From: Pseudomonadota bacterium | Lineage (GTDB): Bacteria > Pseudomonadota > Gammaproteobacteria > Burkholderiales > Rhodocyclaceae | DNA length: 64,000 nucleotides | Direction: 5' to 3' | Assembly (NCBI GenBank): GCA_018241685.1 | Contig: JAFEDJ010000031.1 | Span: forward strand, 1 to 64,000 | Part shown: positions 1-8,074 of the stretch, piece after piece | How positions within the stretch are numbered: the first letter of the stretch is position 1 | Layout of the letters: each line of letters begins with the position of its first letter | Made by a program: the position numbers and the translations under genes | The notes under the pieces: generated by a model | What the model was told of the DNA's origin: nothing | The model's input: only the letters and a program-made list of their open reading frames with translations | Databases searched by the model: none

Positions 1-1
1 C

Positions 2-112
2 GCCGTCGATCCGACGACACGTGACCCTAGATTCTGGAGTGTCAGTTACCGCCCTGAGCGTGAGCGAGCGCTTGCGAGCGTGGCCCCGTGGTTGCTCGGG
101 GCTGAAATCTAA
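2..112 (+). CDS. 3' end of a phage gene, possibly the portal protein (partial)
   Basis: A frame open from the window edge ends at a TAA at 110-112 and encodes 36 C-terminal residues ending WLLGAEI. In HK97-type head modules the portal gene normally sits directly upstream of the prohead protease, so this is the expected place for it. The fragment is too short to recognise, and another frame is also open here to about position 138. The product is therefore a guess from position only. Confidence 0.3.
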   Translation, partial: AVDPTTRDPRFWSVSYRPERERALASVAPWLLGAEI

Positions 113-206
113 TCCCCCTCGCGCAGCTATTAAGTAATCCTTAATAGCTCGCCACCGTCCCGGCGGTTTCCGGGCGCCGGCGTCGGTACCGGCACTATTC
201 ATTCAT

Positions 207-230
207 GCCCGGCCTGTGCCGGGCTTTTTT
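207..230 (+). terminator. Rho-independent terminator ahead of the capsid module
   Basis: A 7-bp GC-rich stem (GCCCGGC at 207-213, GCCGGGC at 218-224) with a 4-nt loop is followed by six T residues. It lies 12 bases upstream of the protease-capsid start codon, so it probably attenuates or separates transcription of the portal region from the capsid gene. Confidence 0.75.
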
Positions 231-241
231 ACGGAGGCCAC

Positions 242-2317
242 ATGTCAATCCGAAAGCGCCCCGAAACCCTGGCGCCTCAGCAGCGGTTCGTCTCGCTGCG
301 GGTTGAGTCGCCGGGTGATGGCGCCCGGGCGCTGGTGGATGCCGATACCCGCACCATTCGCCTCACGTTCTCCAGCGAAGAGCCGGTGGACATGTGGTAC
401 GGGACCGAGATCCTCAGCCACGCCAAGGGCGCGATGCGCATGGGGCAGCGGCAGCAGACCATGCCGCTGCTCTACAACCATAACCGGGACCGCCTGCTCG
501 GCATTGTCGAGACCATCGAGCTCGATACCGCAGCGCGCAAGGGCGTTGCGGTCGTGCGCTTTGCCCCGGGCGAGGACGGCGACTGGGCAATGCAACAAGT
601 CAATGCCGGCTGCCTGGTCAATGTGTCGTTCATGTACCGAGTCTGGGTATGGGTCGAGGACGTCGAGGAAGAGAGTTACACGGCAATCGACTGGGAGCCG
701 TATGAAGTCAGCCTCGTCACCGTGCCTGCCGATGCGTCGGTCGGCGTTGGGCGCTCGGCCGACGACACCGAAAACCCGGTCGAGATCCAGACCCGGGGCA
801 GCCCGCCCGGCGCCCAGCAAGACAAGACCGATCAACCCGCTCCGGCGGGTTTTTTTACGCCTGGCGCCCGCCAGTCGCAAACCCCTGAGCCCCCGAAAGG
901 AGCTGATATGAAGCGCAACCGCCATCCCCTGCAGAACCAGGCGGGCGACGAAACCACCCAATCTGCCGGTGGTGGCGCCCCTGTTGTTGACGCTGCTCGC
1001 GAGCAGGCCCGCGGCGCCGAAGCCGAACGCAAGCGCATGTCCGAGATCGAGGCCCTGTGCGACAAGTACAAGGTCACGCCCGAGCTCAAGCGCGAGATGA
1101 TCCAGAAGGGTGCCAGTGTCGAGCAGGCCAAGCTCACCGTGGTCGACATGGTCCTGGAGCGCGCCAAGCGCGAAGGCAAGCCCGCTGCCGACTTCGGCGA
1201 CACCACCAACCCGGACCTCACCGAGCGTGAGAAGGCGCGCTACTCCATGCTCCGCGCGGTCAACGCCGCGATCTCCGGCGACTGGAGCAAGGCCGGTTTC
1301 GAGCTGGAATGCTCCAACGCGATCGGCCAGCGTCTCGGCCGTGGCGCTGCCGAGCGGGCTTTCTTCATGCCCACCAACCTGCAGTTTTACGCCCAGTCCG
1401 AACGGGCTGCGTATGCGACTGGCGCTGCCGGTACGGGCGGCGCGCTGGTGGCCACCAACCTGCTGGCCGGCAGCTTCATCGAAGTGCTGCGCAACAAGGC
1501 CCGCGTCCTGCAGCTCGGCGCCACGGTCCTCTCTGGCCTGGTCGGCAACGTCGACATCCCGCGCCAGACGGGTGCCACGCAAACCTTCTGGACGGCCGAG
1601 GGTGTCAATACGTCCGAAGGCGAGGCCACCTTCGACAAGGTGAGCCTGACGCTCAAGACCATCGGCACCTATTCCCAGATCACCCGCAACATGCTCCTGC
1701 AGAGCACGCCGGATATCGACATGATCGCCCGCGCCGATCTCATCGCGCAGATCGCGCTCGGCATCGATCTGGCCGCGCTGTCCGGCACTGGCTCCGGCGG
1801 TCAGCCGCTGGGCATCGCGAACGTCTCCGGCATCGGCTCGGTGGTCGGCGGTGTCAATGGTGCGCAGCTCACCATCGACAACATGATCGACCTGGAAACG
1901 GCCGTCACCTACGCCAACGCGCCGGAAGACTCGCTGGCCTACCTGACCAACGCCAAGGCGATTGGCTGGCTCAAGAAGCAGAAGTCCACCACCGGGCAAT
2001 ACCTCTGGACGAACGCGCCCAACGGTGGCCGCAGCGCCACGCCGGGCGAGATCAACGGCTACAGCGTGGCCCGGTCCAACCAGGCCCGCAGCACCCTGAC
2101 CAAGGGCACTGCCAACGGGGTGTGTTCCGAGGTCTTCTTCGGCGCCTGGAGTGAGCTGCTGATCGGTGAGTGGGGTGTGCTGGAGATCGTCCCGAACCCG
2201 TACGACGCCGCCGTCTACAAGAACGGCGGCGTGCTGCTGCGCGCCCTCCAGTCCCTGGACATCGGCGTCCGCCACGCGGCCAGCTTCTCCACCATGTCCG
2301 ACGCCCTCACGGCCTAA
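242..2317 (+). CDS. Fused prohead protease (U35/HK97 family) and HK97-type major capsid protein
   Basis: The protein has 691 residues. Residues about 1-170 are an HK97-family prohead protease, with the likely catalytic His in LLYNHN and Ser in EVSLVTVPAD. Residues about 223-370 form a charged scaffold-like delta region. The rest is an HK97-fold capsid domain (for example PRQTGATQTFW, SQITRNMLLQS). The protease matures the capsid during head assembly. The linker at residues 180-222 is odd: its DNA contains a terminator-like hairpin (835-856), then AAAGGAG and an in-frame ATG at 908. It therefore looks like a former intergenic region that has become coding, and the capsid may also be translated alone as 469 residues. 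Protease-capsid fusions are known in phages; the embedded control signals are what stands out. Confidence 0.93.
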   Translation: MSIRKRPETLAPQQRFVSLRVESPGDGARALVDADTRTIRLTFSSEEPVDMWYGTEILSHAKGAMRMGQRQQTMPLLYNHNRDRLLGIVETIELDTAARKGVAVVRFAPGEDGDWAMQQVNAGCLVNVSFMYRVWVWVEDVEEESYTAIDWEPYEVSLVTVPADASVGVGRSADDTENPVEIQTRGSPPGAQQDKTDQPAPAGFFTPGARQSQTPEPPKGADMKRNRHPLQNQAGDETTQSAGGGAPVVDAAREQARGAEAERKRMSEIEALCDKYKVTPELKREMIQKGASVEQAKLTVVDMVLERAKREGKPAADFGDTTNPDLTEREKARYSMLRAVNAAISGDWSKAGFELECSNAIGQRLGRGAAERAFFMPTNLQFYAQSERAAYATGAAGTGGALVATNLLAGSFIEVLRNKARVLQLGATVLSGLVGNVDIPRQTGATQTFWTAEGVNTSEGEATFDKVSLTLKTIGTYSQITRNMLLQSTPDIDMIARADLIAQIALGIDLAALSGTGSGGQPLGIANVSGIGSVVGGVNGAQLTIDNMIDLETAVTYANAPEDSLAYLTNAKAIGWLKKQKSTTGQYLWTNAPNGGRSATPGEINGYSVARSNQARSTLTKGTANGVCSEVFFGAWSELLIGEWGVLEIVPNPYDAAVYKNGGVLLRALQSLDIGVRHAASFSTMSDALTA
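835..856 (+). terminator. Terminator-like hairpin inside the protease-capsid reading frame
   Basis: ACCCGC (835-840) and GCGGGT (845-850) form a 6-bp stem with a TCCG loop followed by a run of seven T. It is structurally a rho-independent terminator but lies in the linker of the fused gene, where the T run encodes Phe-Phe. It may lower capsid transcription or may be a relic of two separate genes. Confidence 0.6.
896..910 (+). promoter_or_regulatory. Internal ribosome binding site and start codon for free capsid protein
   Basis: AAAGGAG at 896-902 lies five bases before an ATG at 908-910 that is in frame with the capsid domain. The following residues (MKRNRHP) resemble a natural N-terminus. 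This suggests independent initiation of the capsid polypeptide within the fusion gene. Confidence 0.6.
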
Positions 2318-2380
2318 GCCTCGACTGGCAACCCCGCAGGGGCAGCGCCGGCTGCCCCTCGATTCTCTGGAGATTCAGAA

Positions 2381-2701
2381 ATGCCCAAGAACTACACCGT
2401 CCGCGAAGGTTACGTCGTTGTGCTGGCCACCAAAGGCAACGACGACAAGATTTACGAGCGCACCTTCATCGGCGGCGACAACGTCCGCCTCGACGACGAC
2501 CAGGCGCAGCTTCACCTGCATAAGCTCGAATTCGCCGACGCGGCAGACCGCAAGGCCGCCCTCGATGCCGAGGCTGCCGAACGGGCCAAGACGCAGGCCG
2601 CCAACCCTGCCCAACTGATCGCGGATCTCGTCGCCGCCCTGTCCGTCGCGCAACAGGCTGGGGCCGCCTCGGCGCCGGCTGCAACGCCTGCGGAGGCCTG
2701 A
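2381..2701 (+). CDS. Small phage head-region protein, unknown function
   Basis: A 106-residue protein just after the capsid gene with AUG start and a GGAG-like site upstream. The first 55 residues are mixed and probably beta-rich (YTVREGYVVVL); the rest is an Ala-rich helix (residues 60-106). The stop is two bases from the next start, so it belongs to the head operon. The position suggests a head decoration or connector accessory protein, but I recognise no family. Confidence 0.7.
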   Translation: MPKNYTVREGYVVVLATKGNDDKIYERTFIGGDNVRLDDDQAQLHLHKLEFADAADRKAALDAEAAERAKTQAANPAQLIADLVAALSVAQQAGAASAPAATPAEA

Positions 2702-2703
2702 CC

Positions 2704-2898
2704 ATGAAGCACTACACCATTGCGCCTGGCGCGGTCTTCGTGAAGCCGGACGGCACCCGGGCGGCGGAAGGCGAAACCATCGAACTGCCCGATGACATCG
2801 CCGCCCTGCATGCCGACAAGCTCGTGCAGACGTCTGCAGACGTGCCGGTGGCCGAGCCGGTTGCCGCGCTCCCCGCTGCTTCGCAGCAAGAGGGCTGA
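2704..2898 (+). CDS. Small phage head-region protein, unknown function
   Basis: A 64-residue acidic protein, MKHYTIAPGAVFV then a short beta-rich part and an Ala/Pro-rich C-terminal tail. It sits between two other small head genes with 2-base spacers, which supports a translated gene. Its N-terminal half (YTIAPGAVFVKPDGT) loosely resembles that of the preceding protein (YTVREGYVVVLATKG), so the pair could be related. Function unknown. Confidence 0.65.
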   Translation: MKHYTIAPGAVFVKPDGTRAAEGETIELPDDIAALHADKLVQTSADVPVAEPVAALPAASQQEG

Positions 2899-2900
2899 CC

Positions 2901-3173
2901 ATGTTCGCCGAGGACGCCAGCCTCTTCATGGACGGGGCCGATGCCCAGGTGGTGCATGCCTCCGGCAGCTGTGCCGCCTGGCTCGACATGCCAGGGCAGG
3001 ATGTCCTCGGCGGCCGGATCAACAGCACCGAGTACCAGATCACCTATCCCGCCTCCGCCTTGGCGCTGACGAGTGGTGATCTGCTCACCGTCAATGCGGT
3101 GCAGTACCGCGTCCGTCATGACATGCCACTCGATGACGGAGTCTTTCGCGCGGCGGTCTTGACAAAGGTATGA
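2901..3173 (+). CDS. Head-tail joining (head completion) protein
   Basis: A 90-residue protein. Size, gene position and the short beta-strand pattern with a terminal QYRVRHDMPLDDGVFRAAVL segment resemble head-tail attachment proteins of the lambda FII type. Such proteins bind the bottom of the portal and form the docking site for the tail. The gene overlaps the next one by 4 bases (ATGA), so the two are translationally coupled. The family call is by context plus overall look, not by a diagnostic motif. Confidence 0.6.
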   Translation: MFAEDASLFMDGADAQVVHASGSCAAWLDMPGQDVLGGRINSTEYQITYPASALALTSGDLLTVNAVQYRVRHDMPLDDGVFRAAVLTKV

Positions 3174-3601
3174 GCACGATCCGAGAACAGATCCTGGAGG
3201 CCGTCAAGGCGGCGCTCCTGGGGCATACCGACGCCGGGGCCTCCGTGTTCCGGTCCCGCGCCGAAGCCCTGGAGCGCCAGCTTACGCCGGCCCTCGTCGT
3301 CCGCTGGCGGGAAGATCAGCCCCTCGAAAAGCTCGGTCCCACAGTCCAGCCCCGCGACCTGGCCGTTGTCATCGAGATCGTCACACGCGGGCAGGAGCCC
3401 GACGCACTGGCCGACCCCATCCTGGTGCAGGTGCATCGCCTGCTCTTCTCCGATGCAACCCTCGGCGGGCTCGTGGATGGCCTCATCCCCGGCCCGGTCG
3501 ATTTCGAAGAGGACGACGCCGACGCGACCGCCGGCATCACCTCTGCCACGTTCAATTTTCGCTATCTCTCGCTGACGTCCGACCCGACGCGGCGCCTCTG
3601 A
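3170..3601 (+). CDS. Minor tail / tail terminator-like protein
   Basis: A 143-residue protein beginning MSTIREQILEAVKAALL. An N-terminal helix, then a WRED and EIVTRG beta core, and a C-terminal ATFNFRYLSLTSDP segment are typical of tail terminator (lambda U-like) proteins, which cap the tail tube and connect it to the head completion protein. It lies between the joining gene and the tail tube gene, the usual place for this role. The start overlaps the preceding stop by 4 bases. Confidence 0.6.
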   Translation: MSTIREQILEAVKAALLGHTDAGASVFRSRAEALERQLTPALVVRWREDQPLEKLGPTVQPRDLAVVIEIVTRGQEPDALADPILVQVHRLLFSDATLGGLVDGLIPGPVDFEEDDADATAGITSATFNFRYLSLTSDPTRRL

Positions 3602-3616
3602 CTTTAGGAGATCACC

Positions 3617-4363
3617 ATGCAATTCGCGTTTGGCGCGGGCATCGTCTTTGCCACGCAGCTCACCGACGCCACCGGCGCCGCCATCGCCCTGCCCACGCCC
3701 ATCGAGCTTGGCGTCATGCAGGAAGTGTCCGTCGATATTTCCTGGGACACCAAAACTCTCTACGGCGGCAACCAGTTCCCGGTCGATGCCGGCCGGGGCA
3801 AGGGTAAGGTGTCCGGCAAGGCCAAGGTGGCTCGCCTCTCCGGCGCGCTCATGAACACCCTGGTCTTCGGCCAGGGTGTCACCACCGGCATGCTGGCCTA
3901 CCAGTACGATACTGTCGGCACCGTCGTCGCCACCACCGTCACCCCGACGGTTCCGGGTAGCGGCACCTGGGCGGGCGACATGGGTGTCAAGGACGCCAAT
4001 GGCAACCCCATGAAGCGCGTCGCCAGCGCACCGGCCACCGGGCAGTACTCCCTGGCATCCGGCACCTACACCTTTGCTGCGGCTGACGTCGGCAAGACGG
4101 TTTACATCAGCTACCAGTACGCCCAGACCACCACCGGCAGCCGGATCGATGTCCTCAACCTGCCCATGGGCTACGCGCCCAGCTTCGCCCTCGACCTGAT
4201 GGCCCCGAAGAACGGCCAGCAGCTGGCGCTGCACCTCTACAAGTGCATCGGCAGCAAGTACTCCATGGGCACCAAGCAAGACGACTACATGGTCCCGGAG
4301 TTCGACTTCGAAGGCTTTGCCGACGCGTCGGGCCGTGTTTTCAGCGTCTCGACCAACGAATAA
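3617..4363 (+). CDS. Major tail tube protein
   Basis: A 248-residue protein, preceded by an AGGAG site. It is rich in beta strands, Gly, Thr and Ser. It has the long insertion with GTWAGDMGVKDANG seen in tail tube or Ig-like decorated tube proteins, and the ending DYMVPEFDFEGFAD is commonly found in such proteins. It would polymerise around the tape measure to form the tail tube. Size and position (before the tail chaperone and tape measure) agree. Confidence 0.8.
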   Translation: MQFAFGAGIVFATQLTDATGAAIALPTPIELGVMQEVSVDISWDTKTLYGGNQFPVDAGRGKGKVSGKAKVARLSGALMNTLVFGQGVTTGMLAYQYDTVGTVVATTVTPTVPGSGTWAGDMGVKDANGNPMKRVASAPATGQYSLASGTYTFAAADVGKTVYISYQYAQTTTGSRIDVLNLPMGYAPSFALDLMAPKNGQQLALHLYKCIGSKYSMGTKQDDYMVPEFDFEGFADASGRVFSVSTNE

Positions 4364-4372
4364 GGAGGCGCT

Positions 4373-4699
4373 ATGCCTGTCGTAAAAATCAAGGGGATCC
4401 CGGTCGAGCTGGGCGGCGGAACCTACATCGTGCCGCCGATCACACTCGGCGCGCTGGAACAGCTGCAGGAGGATCTCAGCAATTACACCGCAGGTCTCGG
4501 TAAGACCAGCCTGAAAACCGTAGTGGATGCGACGCATGCCGCCTTGCGTCGTAACTACCCCGGCATGACCCGCGATCAGGTGGCCGACCTGCTCGACGTG
4601 GGGAACATGCAGGAAATCATGGATGCCGTCATGGATGTGTCTGGCCTGCGCCGTAAGGCGTTGGAGGGCCAGGCCGTGGGGGAATCCCCGGCGGGGTAA
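4373..4699 (+). CDS. Tail assembly chaperone (gpG-like)
   Basis: A 108-residue protein between the tube and tape-measure genes, where siphophages encode the tail assembly chaperone. It contains the PPITLGALEQLQEDL segment. Near its 3' end the message reads G-GGG-GAA (4678-4684), a -1 slippery-type heptamer, followed at once by a small CCCC/GGGG hairpin. A -1 shift would join it to the next open frame, giving a lambda G-GT-like longer product of about 186 residues. The chaperone coats the tape measure during tail assembly. Confidence 0.75.
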   Translation: MPVVKIKGIPVELGGGTYIVPPITLGALEQLQEDLSNYTAGLGKTSLKTVVDATHAALRRNYPGMTRDQVADLLDVGNMQEIMDAVMDVSGLRRKALEGQAVGESPAG

Positions 4700-4932
4700 C
4701 CGACTTCGGCGAAATCATTTCCCACGTCTGCGCCTCCACGGGTTGGACGTGGGATTACGTCGCCGAGCATGTCGATTTGCCTCGCCTCGAGGCCCTGAAT
4801 GCCTACTGGGCCGATCACCCGCCGCTGCACGTCATGGTGGCGGCCTACCTCGATATCAAGCCGCAACCCAAGCAAGACGCCGAGCTGGATCTGCTCGCCG
4901 TCTATGCGCAATTCCCCCAGAACAGGAGCTGA
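4681..4932 (+). CDS. Tail assembly chaperone, -1 frame extension (gpGT-like)
   Basis: The -1 frame is open from the slippery site to a TGA at 4930-4932 and encodes about 83 residues (VTDFGEIISHVCASTG, then DLPRLEALNAYW). It has no plausible start codon near its 5' end; the first in-frame ATG is at about 4831, inside the conserved-looking part. It is therefore best explained as the extension produced by programmed -1 frameshifting from the upstream chaperone. The stop is two bases from the tape measure start. Confidence 0.65.
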   Translation, partial: GIPGGVTDFGEIISHVCASTGWTWDYVAEHVDLPRLEALNAYWADHPPLHVMVAAYLDIKPQPKQDAELDLLAVYAQFPQNRS

Positions 4933-4934
4933 CC

Positions 4935-7472
4935 ATGGCTGCCGATAAGGATGTTTCGCTTTCGATTGGTGTTGAAGATGCTGGCCTGCAGGCTGGCCTT
5001 GAGCGGGCGCAGGCAGTCGTCCGCAATGCATCCGAGCAGATGCAGGGCGCGATGAAGGGTGTTGGCGAAGCCTTCCAGCGTGTGCAGGGAATCTTCGTGG
5101 CCTTCACCGCTGCGCTCGCGGGCGGCGCTGCCTTCCGGGACGGCATTGCTGCGGTCAAGGCGCAAACCTCCGAAGCAATGAGCCTCGCCAAAACGCTGGG
5201 CATCACCAGCGAAGAGGCCAATGTCCTGAATACGGCGCTCGGGAATGTCTTCCTCGACAAGGACGAGTACATCGCCGGCACGCAGGCCGTTAACCGGGCG
5301 CTGATCAAGAATGGCGATGCCTTCAAGGAACTGGGCATTAAGACCAAGGACGCGCGAGGCCACCTGCTGCCGATGCAGCAGATCATCGCGAATACTGTGG
5401 CCGTGCTCGACACCTACAAGGCCGGTGTCGATCGCAACGTGATGGCGCAGCAACTGCTGGGCAAGAGCTACCAGGAAGTGCTTGCGCTTGCCAAGGTCAA
5501 TGAACAGGCCATGGCCGACGCTGCCCAGGAGGTAGCCGACTACCATAAGGAGATCGACCCCGAGCAGGTCAAGGCCTACAAGGGTGCGATGGAAAACCTC
5601 GGCGATGCGGCGGAAGGCGTCACCCTGGCTATTGGGCGCGGCGCCATGCCGATCATGACCGAGCTGGCCAACTGGCTTCAGAACGCCGGCCCGACTGCAA
5701 CCGAAGCCATGATTACGGCCATGGATTCCCTGCGGGATGTGTACGACGCGGTCAAGAACAGCGCGACGACAGTGTGGGAGATCATCTCTTCGACAATGTC
5801 GCAGATCGCCGGGCTGGTCGAGAACACCTTCGGGGTTCGCGTGGCTACGGCGTCCGAGACCTTCGTCAATGCGTTCAAGGTGGTGCGCGTGGCCGCGCTG
5901 GCGCTAGGGCTGGTTGTCGAGCACGTTTTCGAGGGAATCCGTGTTTCGATCCAAATCCTCAACTCGTCGCTGATCCGGTTGGCGAATGTCGCTTCGGCTG
6001 CGCTGAGGCTCGACTTCGCGGGGGCAAAGGCTGCGTGGCAAGCGGGGGCGGCGGAGCTGGAGAAGATCGTTGCGGGATCTGCCGAGCGTATCCTTGTCAT
6101 GCGGGCCAGCTATGGAACGCGGATGGATGAGGCTCTGCAGCCCGGAGTGAACACCAAGGTACCAGGGGTGAAGCCGCCGCCAGGTGGAAACAAGCAGGCG
6201 CGAGATCTGGGCGCCGGGGACGACGGAAAGAAGGATAAGAAAGCCGCGGACAAGTCCCGCATGTCCGAATGGGAAGCCGAGCTCGCCAGCCAGAAAGCAG
6301 CCTACGAGCAGCAGTCCGCGCAGGATGGCAGCTTCCAGCAATACACCCTCTCCCAGGAGCTCGCCTTCTGGGAGAAGAAGCAGGGCCTCGCCAAGGTGGG
6401 GACTGCCGAGGTGGCGGCCATCCAGAAGAAGGTCGGCGAGCTGCGGCTGCAGATTCTGCGCAAGGACCACGAAGCCGAGCTGCAGATCGATGCCATCAAC
6501 ACCGAGCAGGCCAAGAACGCGGCCCTGGCGCGGGTGGATGCCGATGAGCAGGCCGGGCAGCTGGAGGTGGCCCTGGGTCGGAAGAAGGCCGAAGAGCAAC
6601 TGAGCGACGAGCAGGTCTTCGAAGATCGGCGCAACGCGATCCGCCTGCAGGCCCTGCAGGAAAAGTTCCTGATCGCTGCAAAGGACCCCGAGCGCAACAA
6701 GGTGGAGCTGGCCCGCACTGCCGCCGAGATCGAGCAGCTGGAGATCTCCCACCAGGCCAAGCTGGCCGAGATCCGCGGCAAGATCGCCGTCGCCAACGCC
6801 AACCCCTTCGGCGCCTTCCTGACGACGGCACAGGCCGGCTTCAGCCAGTTCGCCAACAGCATGCTCATGCGCACCCAGACGCTTGCGCAGGGGCTGGCGC
6901 AGCTCTACAAGCAGATGACGGGTGCCTTCATCAGCGAGTTCATCGTCAAGAAAAGCATGGCGCTGGTGGCTGATCAGGCGAAGGAGTTGGCGCTGCGCTC
7001 CTCGACGCTGACAGCTCTGCTCGGGCTGGAGTCTGCAAGCACGGTGAAAACCGTTGTCGCCAAAAAGGCAGAGGCGGCTGGAGTGATCCCGGCAGAGGCC
7101 GCGACCGCTGCTGGTGCTGCCGCTGCATCCGTAGCCGGTATTCCGGTGGTAGGCCCTGCAATGGCGGCTGCCGCCTACGCGGAAACCATGGCGATGGTGA
7201 TGGGCGGTTTGGCGGTGGCGAGTGCGTCTAATGGATACGACATTCCCGCAGGCATCAACCCTGTCACACAGCTGCACCAGCGCGAAATGGTGCTGCCGGC
7301 GAAGTACGCAGACGTGATTCGCAGTATGTCTGACGGCGGCGGCGCTGGCGCGGGCCGGGGTGATCTGAATGTGACGATCAAGGCGCAGCCGATGAAAAGC
7401 GGTTTTTTCATGATTCACCGTGACGAGCTGGTCGCCGCGCTCAAGTCGGCTCGTCGCGACTTTGACATTTAG
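4935..7472 (+). CDS. Tail tape measure protein
   Basis: An 845-residue protein. I chose the ATG at 4935 because it has an AGGAG site seven bases upstream and begins MAADKDVSLSIGVED; upstream codons belong to the chaperone region. The N-terminal 300 residues are helical. Two hydrophobic stretches occur around residues 310-370, and a long coiled-coil region (about 425-640) is rich in Lys, Glu and Gln. The C-terminal third has hydrophobic Ala-rich segments that could insert in the host membrane. The length of this protein sets tail length. I see no peptidase or transglycosylase motif. Confidence 0.9.
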   Translation: MAADKDVSLSIGVEDAGLQAGLERAQAVVRNASEQMQGAMKGVGEAFQRVQGIFVAFTAALAGGAAFRDGIAAVKAQTSEAMSLAKTLGITSEEANVLNTALGNVFLDKDEYIAGTQAVNRALIKNGDAFKELGIKTKDARGHLLPMQQIIANTVAVLDTYKAGVDRNVMAQQLLGKSYQEVLALAKVNEQAMADAAQEVADYHKEIDPEQVKAYKGAMENLGDAAEGVTLAIGRGAMPIMTELANWLQNAGPTATEAMITAMDSLRDVYDAVKNSATTVWEIISSTMSQIAGLVENTFGVRVATASETFVNAFKVVRVAALALGLVVEHVFEGIRVSIQILNSSLIRLANVASAALRLDFAGAKAAWQAGAAELEKIVAGSAERILVMRASYGTRMDEALQPGVNTKVPGVKPPPGGNKQARDLGAGDDGKKDKKAADKSRMSEWEAELASQKAAYEQQSAQDGSFQQYTLSQELAFWEKKQGLAKVGTAEVAAIQKKVGELRLQILRKDHEAELQIDAINTEQAKNAALARVDADEQAGQLEVALGRKKAEEQLSDEQVFEDRRNAIRLQALQEKFLIAAKDPERNKVELARTAAEIEQLEISHQAKLAEIRGKIAVANANPFGAFLTTAQAGFSQFANSMLMRTQTLAQGLAQLYKQMTGAFISEFIVKKSMALVADQAKELALRSSTLTALLGLESASTVKTVVAKKAEAAGVIPAEAATAAGAAAASVAGIPVVGPAMAAAAYAETMAMVMGGLAVASASNGYDIPAGINPVTQLHQREMVLPAKYADVIRSMSDGGGAGAGRGDLNVTIKAQPMKSGFFMIHRDELVAALKSARRDFDI

Positions 7473-7474
7473 CC

Positions 7475-8074
7475 ATGTCCAACGACGTTTATCCGACCCT
7501 GCCTGGGCTGTCGCTCCCGGTGGGCCGTTCCCCCACGTTCAAGACGAGCGTGCTGGAGACGGCCAGCGGCCGGGAGTTCCGTTCCGCGCTGATGTTTTAC
7601 CCGCGGGTGAAATACACCCTCAGATATGAGTTCTTGCGTGACTCCAGCGCGCTTGCCGAGTTTCGGACGCTGTGCGGCTTCTACAACAGTCACCGTGGCC
7701 CGTTCGACAGCTGGCTGTTCGATGACCCTGACGATAACTGGATCGGCTGGCAGGTCATCGGCATCGGCAATGGGGCAACCAGGTCCTTCCAGCTGGTGCG
7801 GGCATTGGGGGGCTTTGTCGAGCCGATCTACGACACGCACAGCGTGCCTCAGATCTATGTCGATGGGGTGCTCAAAACGCCGGGCACGCACTACACGATC
7901 AACGCCACCGGGCTGGTGACATTCGTCGCTGCACCGGCTGTCGGGGCGACGATCACTTACACCGGCACGTACTACTGGCGCTGCCGCTTCCTGGATGACC
8001 ACATGGACCTGGAGCGCTTCGCGTATTCCTTCTGGCAGCTCGGCAAGGTTGAATTCAAGGTGGTGAAGCCATGA
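7475..8074 (+). CDS. Distal tail protein, DUF2460 family
   Basis: A 199-residue protein starting two bases after the tape measure. The segments VLETASGREFR, FYNSHRGPFDSWLFDDP and YWRCRFLDDHMDLE are typical of the DUF2460 family, the distal tail protein in gene transfer agents and related siphophages. It forms the ring joining the tube to the tail tip. The stop overlaps the next start by 4 bases. Confidence 0.85.
   Translation: MSNDVYPTLPGLSLPVGRSPTFKTSVLETASGREFRSALMFYPRVKYTLRYEFLRDSSALAEFRTLCGFYNSHRGPFDSWLFDDPDDNWIGWQVIGIGNGATRSFQLVRALGGFVEPIYDTHSVPQIYVDGVLKTPGTHYTINATGLVTFVAAPAVGATITYTGTYYWRCRFLDDHMDLERFAYSFWQLGKVEFKVVKP

Noticed and set aside
4623..4934. N-terminal extension of the tape measure frame
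   Set aside because: Translates to Arg-rich low-quality sequence overlapping the chaperone; the good start and ribosome binding site are at 4935.
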